In this document: in pieces, positions 59,074 to 64,000 of the stretch | Layout: the number at the start of each line of letters is the position of its first letter | Numbering within the stretch: the first letter of the stretch is position 1 | Assembly (NCBI GenBank): GCA_028751075.1 | Contig: JAQZDA010000006.1 | Coordinates: forward strand, 39,784 to 103,783 | Length of the DNA stretch: 64,000 bases | Source of the DNA: Euryarchaeota archaeon Ods02 | GTDB taxonomy: Archaea; Halobacteriota; Halobacteria; Halobacteriales; Halorutilaceae | Direction: 5' to 3' | Notes under the pieces: model-generated | The model's input: only the letters and a program-made list of their open reading frames with translations | Told to the model about the DNA's origin: nothing | Databases searched by the model: none | Made by a program: the position numbers and the translations under genes

Positions 59074-62000
59074 ATGTTCGACAAAGACGAACTCGAGGAT
59101 GTACGCGAGGGCGCGAGAGGGTTCGTCGACAGAGACGTCTCCGACGACGCCGAAGGCCGAACGTCGAGGAACCTGTTCGCGAAGAGCCTGGCGTCTTCTG
59201 TAGTAGTCCTCGTGGCGTTGCTGTTCCTGACGTTCACAGGGATGGCGGTTCCCGCGACTTTCGGCAACGTCGGCGGAATCTTCGTCGAGATAGGTGAGAT
59301 ACGAGGCAACGACGTCAGCATCTACCCCGCGGTCGGCGAGTCGGCGGCGTGCGAGTGGAGTCCCCGAGTCGACGACCCAAGCGACCCCACCGACAGGGCG
59401 CTGCCGACGGTGTCCGCCGACCTCGGCGAAGCACACGTACCCAGTCCCTACCCGATAACCTTCACGAAGGATATCAAGCTACCCGAGTTCGAGGTATGGG
59501 AGGGCAACGACCTCCGTATCGAGATGCAGCGGGACCCCGACATCATCCCAAGGGAAGCGAACACAACTCCGTACCAGGATCCACCTACCGTGGACCCGCC
59601 GGCGTTCACCGGTCAGTTCATACGGAACTTCAACCTCGACTCCGACGCCGACATACCGAACGTCGACGGTCTCCGAGAGTCGACGGCGGTAGACGACAGC
59701 TCCGGCACGAGAGACCTGACCGACAGGAAGATATACCTCGTCGAAGGCGAGGACTACAGCTTCGACCTCACCCTCCGACTCATCGACGAAACCTCCATCA
59801 ACCCCGAGTTCCAGGTCGAACCAGCTGGTGTCGCGGCGTTCATAGACTGGGACAACGCCGGAGTCGAGGACGAAGGCGAGTTCGTGAGCGGCGACCAGAT
59901 ACCGATAGGAAACGCCCCCGCCACCGAAGACGGACTCGCCGACGTCTCGGAGAGCTTCACGGTGCCCACCGGAGTCGTACCCACCGGGGAGTTCCAGGCG
60001 GAGACGCTGATGCGCGTCGTCATGGAGGTCGACGAAGACGCCAGCAACATCCAGCCCGGTGGACAGATAGAGGCCGGAGTCACGGAGGAGTACACCGTCG
60101 TCGTAGTCGAGAATGCAGACGACATACCCGCAAGGACGGAGATAGGCGACATCAACATGAAGACCTCCGGCCTGCAGGCGGACTTCCTCGACCTCCGCGC
60201 CGACGAAGCAACGTCGTCAAGCTTCCTCCTCGACGACAGATACAGCGAACCCGGCAGCGGCGACGACCCAGTGTTCACCAGCGACGGCGAGTTCATCATA
60301 GAGGCGGAGACCGCGCTCGACGACGACGAGAACACACGAATCACCGACGTCACCGCCCAGATACATCACGCCGCTTTCTCCCGACTCAGCCTGTCGCAGC
60401 TCCAGCTAGATATAGGCTTCGTGAACTCCACCGAAGCCAGGGTAGCGGAGGGCGACTGCCCCGTCCTCACTCCAGGATTCATCCCCGAGATAACACATGC
60501 ACCGTTCAACGTGCAGCCCGGCGAAGAGTTCAACGTCAACGGCACCATAACCAACCCCGGCGACGAGGTCGAGAACCAGACGCTTCAGCTCGAGTTCCCA
60601 GAAGGAGACGTCGACTGGGAGTACACCGACGCAGACGGGGACAGGACGGAGCTAGAGGTGGCGGGAGGTGAGACGGTTCACTTCGACGGCACCGACGAAC
60701 CACCGTTCGACGCCCAAGCACCTTCGGAGACAGGTCGGTTCGACGTCGTTCTCAGACCTGGAGCAGACGAACCCACCAGCCAGGAGGTGATCGTGGGCGA
60801 CCCGCCGGAGTTCCTCATCGACATCGACGAACCCACGACGGGCCCCGACCCCGTGGTCGCGACGGAGGAGGGGCTCACGGTCAACTACAGCATAACCAAC
60901 GCAGGCGACGTCGTCGGCGAACAGGACATAGACCTGTTCTTCAACGGAACGGACTACGACACGATCCAGGTCAGTCAGGACACCGAGTCCGTGGAGGGTG
61001 CGACCACGACCCACGACCCATCCTTCGACATCATACCGTCCGACAGCCACGCAGGAGACCCCGTGAACATCACCGTCGCGTCGGAGGACGACAGCGACAG
61101 CGTCGACGTCACCATACTAGAGTCACCGACGTTCGAGGTGAATATAACCCGCGCCGGCAACGTCACCAACCCCAACAGCACGTTCTACGACGAAGAGAAA
61201 TGGATCTACGGAGAACCCATCGACGCACGGGTAGACAGCCGTTCCGGCGAACACAACGAGAGCCTCGGCGTCGAGGTCAACGTCACCAACACCGGTGACG
61301 CCACCGATACGCAGGATGTCGAGCTCGACGTCACGAACTCCCTCGGAACCACTCACGAGAACGTCGACAACCTCACCGATCTCACGCTCACGGGCGGGGA
61401 ATCCGAGGTGTTCAACCTGACCTTCCAGCCCGAGCCCGACAGGGACGTACCGGAGATAGACGCCACCGTCCGGAGCGAAGACACCGCCGACACCGTACGA
61501 GGCTTGAACGTGACCGGTGAAGGCGCTATCTACCAGATCTTGAACCTCCGGCTGCTCGACGAAGACGGCAACGAGGTCGACGGAGACGACAGCCTGCCGC
61601 CGGGAGACGAGATAACCGCGGAGTTCGACGTACGCAACGTCGGCAACGAGGAAGGCGAGCAGGACATCTTCCTCGACATACTCCCCGACAGCGACGTACC
61701 GATGGGTCAGCCCGGCAACGACACGACCTACGGCACGCCGAACGGTTCGACGTATGGTATGGAGGAGTTCAGCACCAGTGACCCCGGCGGATACGAGCAG
61801 CCGTTCGGAGACGACGACAGCCTGTTCATCGACGCCGCCCGCCTGCGGGAGGACCCGCACCGCGAGGTGGACTGGGACGAGCTACAGGTGGGGTCCATCA
61901 GCACGGGCTCGGGGTTAGACGCCACCGTATACGCCGTCGACGACGGAACCGTCGTAGACTCCACCACCGTAACCGACGTCTCCAGCTCCACGAACTACGA

Positions 62001-64000
62001 CATATCAGGGCTGCAGAGCTCCTCCGACGTCGCCGTCGAGTTCGAGGGCACGTCCGACGACCCCGAGTCCACGTGGAGCATCGAGGAGAACGACGTATCC
62101 GTCACCTACACCGTCGACGGCGAACCGGACTCCATCGACGTCCCCAAAGGTGCGGGCAGCTCCCTCCTTCGGGACTGGAGCACGCTCGGCGCGCTCTACC
62201 GCACGTCGCACGAACACGACCGCGACGACGTGCTGGGTCTCGGCTACGTAGACCCCCACGAGACCAGCTCCGAGACCCAGTTCGGCGCCGACGGAACAGG
62301 CTTCCGCGTCGAGCTGTACTGGCGGCTCGACGACCTCCTTGACCAGGGCGCAGGCTTCGGCGACGACACGTACTCCACACCCGACTTCACCCGTTACGAC
62401 AGACCCGGAGACGTCCGCGACGACGCCAACATAGACGAGTCGTTCAGCGGCGTCTTCGGCAGCGGAGCGTTCGAGTTCTACGGCAACGACGCAGACGAAG
62501 ACGCGCGGATAGCCGCTCCGACCGCGTTGACGGAGATGGGTTCCAGCGGAGACTCCGCGCGCGCGACCTCCGTCTGGGTGAAAGGCGGCGGCGACGGAAG
62601 CGGAGGCGGCGACAAGGACGAAGCTTACGGCGGCGTCTTCCACGGCGGCGACTCGCGGTCCGCCGGCTGCGGGTGGACGCTCCGTCAGGACGGCTCCGCG
62701 ACGGAGTGGGCCGCCGACCTCGGCATCGACGAGTCAGGCGTCGAGGACGGCTACCGCGACGGATGGAGCGCGCAGTGGACGATGGACGCCACCGACGAGT
62801 GGCGGCACGTCGTCATGACGTACAACGGCGACGACGCCTTCCGGGTGTACGTCGACGGCTCCCACGAGACAGGGTTCAACCTGGAGGACTTCAGCCTCTG
62901 CACCGACGACAGGGTGAACTTCCGCGTAGGAGAGTTCTACCTCCACCGGGGCATGTACGTCAGCGACGACCGGTTGAACTTCCGCGGCGAGGTCGACGAG
63001 GTGATGCATTTCGACAGCCACCTCTCGTCGAACGACGTCGAGGATCTGTACCTCGACGGACGCTGGGGTGACTTCGAAGGCCGGTGGGAGGGCGACGACC
63101 GCGCTGCAGCACCCATGGTCGACCACGTGTCGTGGAACGACGGAGGCTACGGCGACTTCACCGGTCTCGACGACGCTTACCCCGCCTCCGGCGACAGCTT
63201 CGGCAACGTCTCACGTCACCAGGACTACACCATTGAGATAGATGGTAGCGGCTGGACCCAGTACAACTACGCTTTCTTCGACTGGACGCAGACCGGTGAC
63301 TTCGAGCAGGAGGAAGATGGTTCCCACTACGTCGGCTACACGAGCTCCAGCACGCTGTCGTCGGCGTCGACTTCGATAACGGTGCCCGACCACGCGGAAG
63401 CCGGTCAGACCCGGATGCGGGTCATATCGAACGACGACAACCTCGAGGATCCTGCGCCCGACAGCTACGACGGCGAAGCCGAAGACTACGCCGTCTTCGT
63501 CGAACCCGACGAGGGGCCGGAGTACATAGACGCCGTCCGGATGGGTGATATAGACCTTACATCCGGTGACGACGACGGATACGCGAACTTCACCGACACA
63601 GCTAACTCCACCAGGATATTCCGCGGTGAAGACGTCGAAGTAGAGGTAGACGTGATGGCCGGCGTCCGAGACACGCAGGTGTACGTCTGGGTCGACTGGG
63701 ACCGAAGCGGTGACTTCACGCCCGGAGAAGACGTGATGATAGGGGAGACCGACGGCGAACCCGGCACGGTGTCGGACACGGTTTCGGTGCCCTTCGGCGC
63801 CGAGCTCGGTGAGACCCGGATGCGTGTGATGGCGCGTTCGGACGCCGCCGGCGACGTCGACGACCCACCGAACCCTAACCCCGCTGACGGATACCTGGGG
63901 GAGACCGAGGACTACGCCGTCGTCATCGACGACCCCGCCGGCATCAAGGAAGGAGTGGACGTCAACGAGTCAGTGGTGCTCGAACCCGTCGAAGTCATCG
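59074..64000 (+). CDS. Giant multidomain surface protein with GEVED and LamG-like modules (3' end outside window)
   Basis: The frame opens at ATG 59074 and stays open to the right edge, giving at least 1642 residues. A membrane helix at about 37-57 (SVVVLVALLFLTFTGMAVPA) precedes a domain similar to protein 1 (GNVGGIFVEIGEIRGNDVSI, ITFTKDIKLPEFEVW). A GEVED-type module interrupts it near 259 (AFIDWDNAGVEDEGEFV). Then come CARDB/Ig-like repeats rich in N-glycosylation sequons (about 480-1000), a LamG/concanavalin-like domain around 1130-1330 (EWRHVVMTYNGDDAFRVYVD), and two more GEVED modules near 1404 (AFFDWTQTGDFEQEED) and 1542 (VWVDWDRSGDFTPGED). Likely an adhesin or fibre-like cell-surface protein; the end, including any sorting signal, is not visible. 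Confidence 0.88.
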   Translation, partial: MFDKDELEDVREGARGFVDRDVSDDAEGRTSRNLFAKSLASSVVVLVALLFLTFTGMAVPATFGNVGGIFVEIGEIRGNDVSIYPAVGESAACEWSPRVDDPSDPTDRALPTVSADLGEAHVPSPYPITFTKDIKLPEFEVWEGNDLRIEMQRDPDIIPREANTTPYQDPPTVDPPAFTGQFIRNFNLDSDADIPNVDGLRESTAVDDSSGTRDLTDRKIYLVEGEDYSFDLTLRLIDETSINPEFQVEPAGVAAFIDWDNAGVEDEGEFVSGDQIPIGNAPATEDGLADVSESFTVPTGVVPTGEFQAETLMRVVMEVDEDASNIQPGGQIEAGVTEEYTVVVVENADDIPARTEIGDINMKTSGLQADFLDLRADEATSSSFLLDDRYSEPGSGDDPVFTSDGEFIIEAETALDDDENTRITDVTAQIHHAAFSRLSLSQLQLDIGFVNSTEARVAEGDCPVLTPGFIPEITHAPFNVQPGEEFNVNGTITNPGDEVENQTLQLEFPEGDVDWEYTDADGDRTELEVAGGETVHFDGTDEPPFDAQAPSETGRFDVVLRPGADEPTSQEVIVGDPPEFLIDIDEPTTGPDPVVATEEGLTVNYSITNAGDVVGEQDIDLFFNGTDYDTIQVSQDTESVEGATTTHDPSFDIIPSDSHAGDPVNITVASEDDSDSVDVTILESPTFEVNITRAGNVTNPNSTFYDEEKWIYGEPIDARVDSRSGEHNESLGVEVNVTNTGDATDTQDVELDVTNSLGTTHENVDNLTDLTLTGGESEVFNLTFQPEPDRDVPEIDATVRSEDTADTVRGLNVTGEGAIYQILNLRLLDEDGNEVDGDDSLPPGDEITAEFDVRNVGNEEGEQDIFLDILPDSDVPMGQPGNDTTYGTPNGSTYGMEEFSTSDPGGYEQPFGDDDSLFIDAARLREDPHREVDWDELQVGSISTGSGLDATVYAVDDGTVVDSTTVTDVSSSTNYDISGLQSSSDVAVEFEGTSDDPESTWSIEENDVSVTYTVDGEPDSIDVPKGAGSSLLRDWSTLGALYRTSHEHDRDDVLGLGYVDPHETSSETQFGADGTGFRVELYWRLDDLLDQGAGFGDDTYSTPDFTRYDRPGDVRDDANIDESFSGVFGSGAFEFYGNDADEDARIAAPTALTEMGSSGDSARATSVWVKGGGDGSGGGDKDEAYGGVFHGGDSRSAGCGWTLRQDGSATEWAADLGIDESGVEDGYRDGWSAQWTMDATDEWRHVVMTYNGDDAFRVYVDGSHETGFNLEDFSLCTDDRVNFRVGEFYLHRGMYVSDDRLNFRGEVDEVMHFDSHLSSNDVEDLYLDGRWGDFEGRWEGDDRAAAPMVDHVSWNDGGYGDFTGLDDAYPASGDSFGNVSRHQDYTIEIDGSGWTQYNYAFFDWTQTGDFEQEEDGSHYVGYTSSSTLSSASTSITVPDHAEAGQTRMRVISNDDNLEDPAPDSYDGEAEDYAVFVEPDEGPEYIDAVRMGDIDLTSGDDDGYANFTDTANSTRIFRGEDVEVEVDVMAGVRDTQVYVWVDWDRSGDFTPGEDVMIGETDGEPGTVSDTVSVPFGAELGETRMRVMARSDAAGDVDDPPNPNPADGYLGETEDYAVVIDDPAGIKEGVDVNESVVLEPVEVI

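Noticed and set aside
59349..60671. 440-codon frame inside the giant surface gene
   Set aside because: Highly basic, Arg/His-rich and out of frame with the uninterrupted 1642-codon frame carrying GEVED and LamG-like modules.

Overview
This window reads as chromosomal DNA of an extreme halophile of the class Halobacteria or a close, early-branching relative. Predicted proteins are strongly acidic. Four proteins end in a Pro-Gly-Phe, hydrophobic helix, basic tail (PGF-CTERM, the archaeosortase sorting signal). Tat-type lipoprotein signals, an AglJ-type glycosyltransferase, DUF2150, DUF7490-like and HTR-like proteins and a PolB2 cassette are all haloarchaeal hallmarks. Most starts sit about 25-30 bases behind a TATA-like box with no Shine-Dalgarno, which suggests leaderless mRNAs. 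ATA isoleucine and AGG/AGA arginine codons look commoner than in textbook haloarchaea; I infer a basal lineage, without proof.

Layout: 1-8 kb carries core genes (Trm56, NAC, DUF655/Rpo4/L21e, phosphate permease) and trpCBA, with three evenly spaced TGTAC(A/t) boxes in front of trpB. 9-14.5 kb holds small secreted or lipid-anchored proteins, an HTTM membrane protein, AglJ, a metallo-hydrolase and DUF2150. 14.6-16.6 kb has Trm1, a scrap of a second Trm1 tail, and a divergent pair of tiny membrane proteins sharing one TATA element. 16.6-21 kb is a replication/repair block: a RecA-fold protein without Walker A, a small partner, a PolB2-type polymerase with a decayed exonuclease region, then Orc1/Cdc6. 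21-26.7 kb is redox and membrane metabolism (flavoprotein, haloperoxidase-like protein, ComB, membrane-anchored sulfite-oxidase-fold enzyme, Met/Asp-rich surface protein). 26.8-31 kb is a kinase/acyl-CoA dehydrogenase/two-SDR module resembling 4-hydroxyacyl-CoA catabolism. 31-41.7 kb has a pseudo-receiver/GAF and HTR-like pair, aconitase, HtpX, Hjc, a second phosphate permease, PolD large subunit and a peroxiredoxin.

41.7-43.9 kb is bounded by tRNA-Pro and initiator tRNA-Met whose 3' ends face each other. Both tRNA 3' ends are repeated inside the interval, which also holds a twice-frameshifted membrane methyltransferase: a scarred integration site. 44-52 kb returns to housekeeping (UspA/CBS pair, GlyRS, dolichol-kinase-like protein, pentapeptide-repeat protein, Hef). 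52.6-54.6 kb is a small toxin-antitoxin patch (orphan DUF433, VapBC). From 56.8 kb to the right edge runs a surface-protein operon ending in a giant open-ended protein with GEVED and LamG-like modules.

Most notable: the PolB2/RecA-like cassette as a possible archaeal mutasome, the TRP-box operator, the inward-facing tRNA island, repeated gene-tail scars, the kinase/ACAD/SDR module and the three-protein surface operon.
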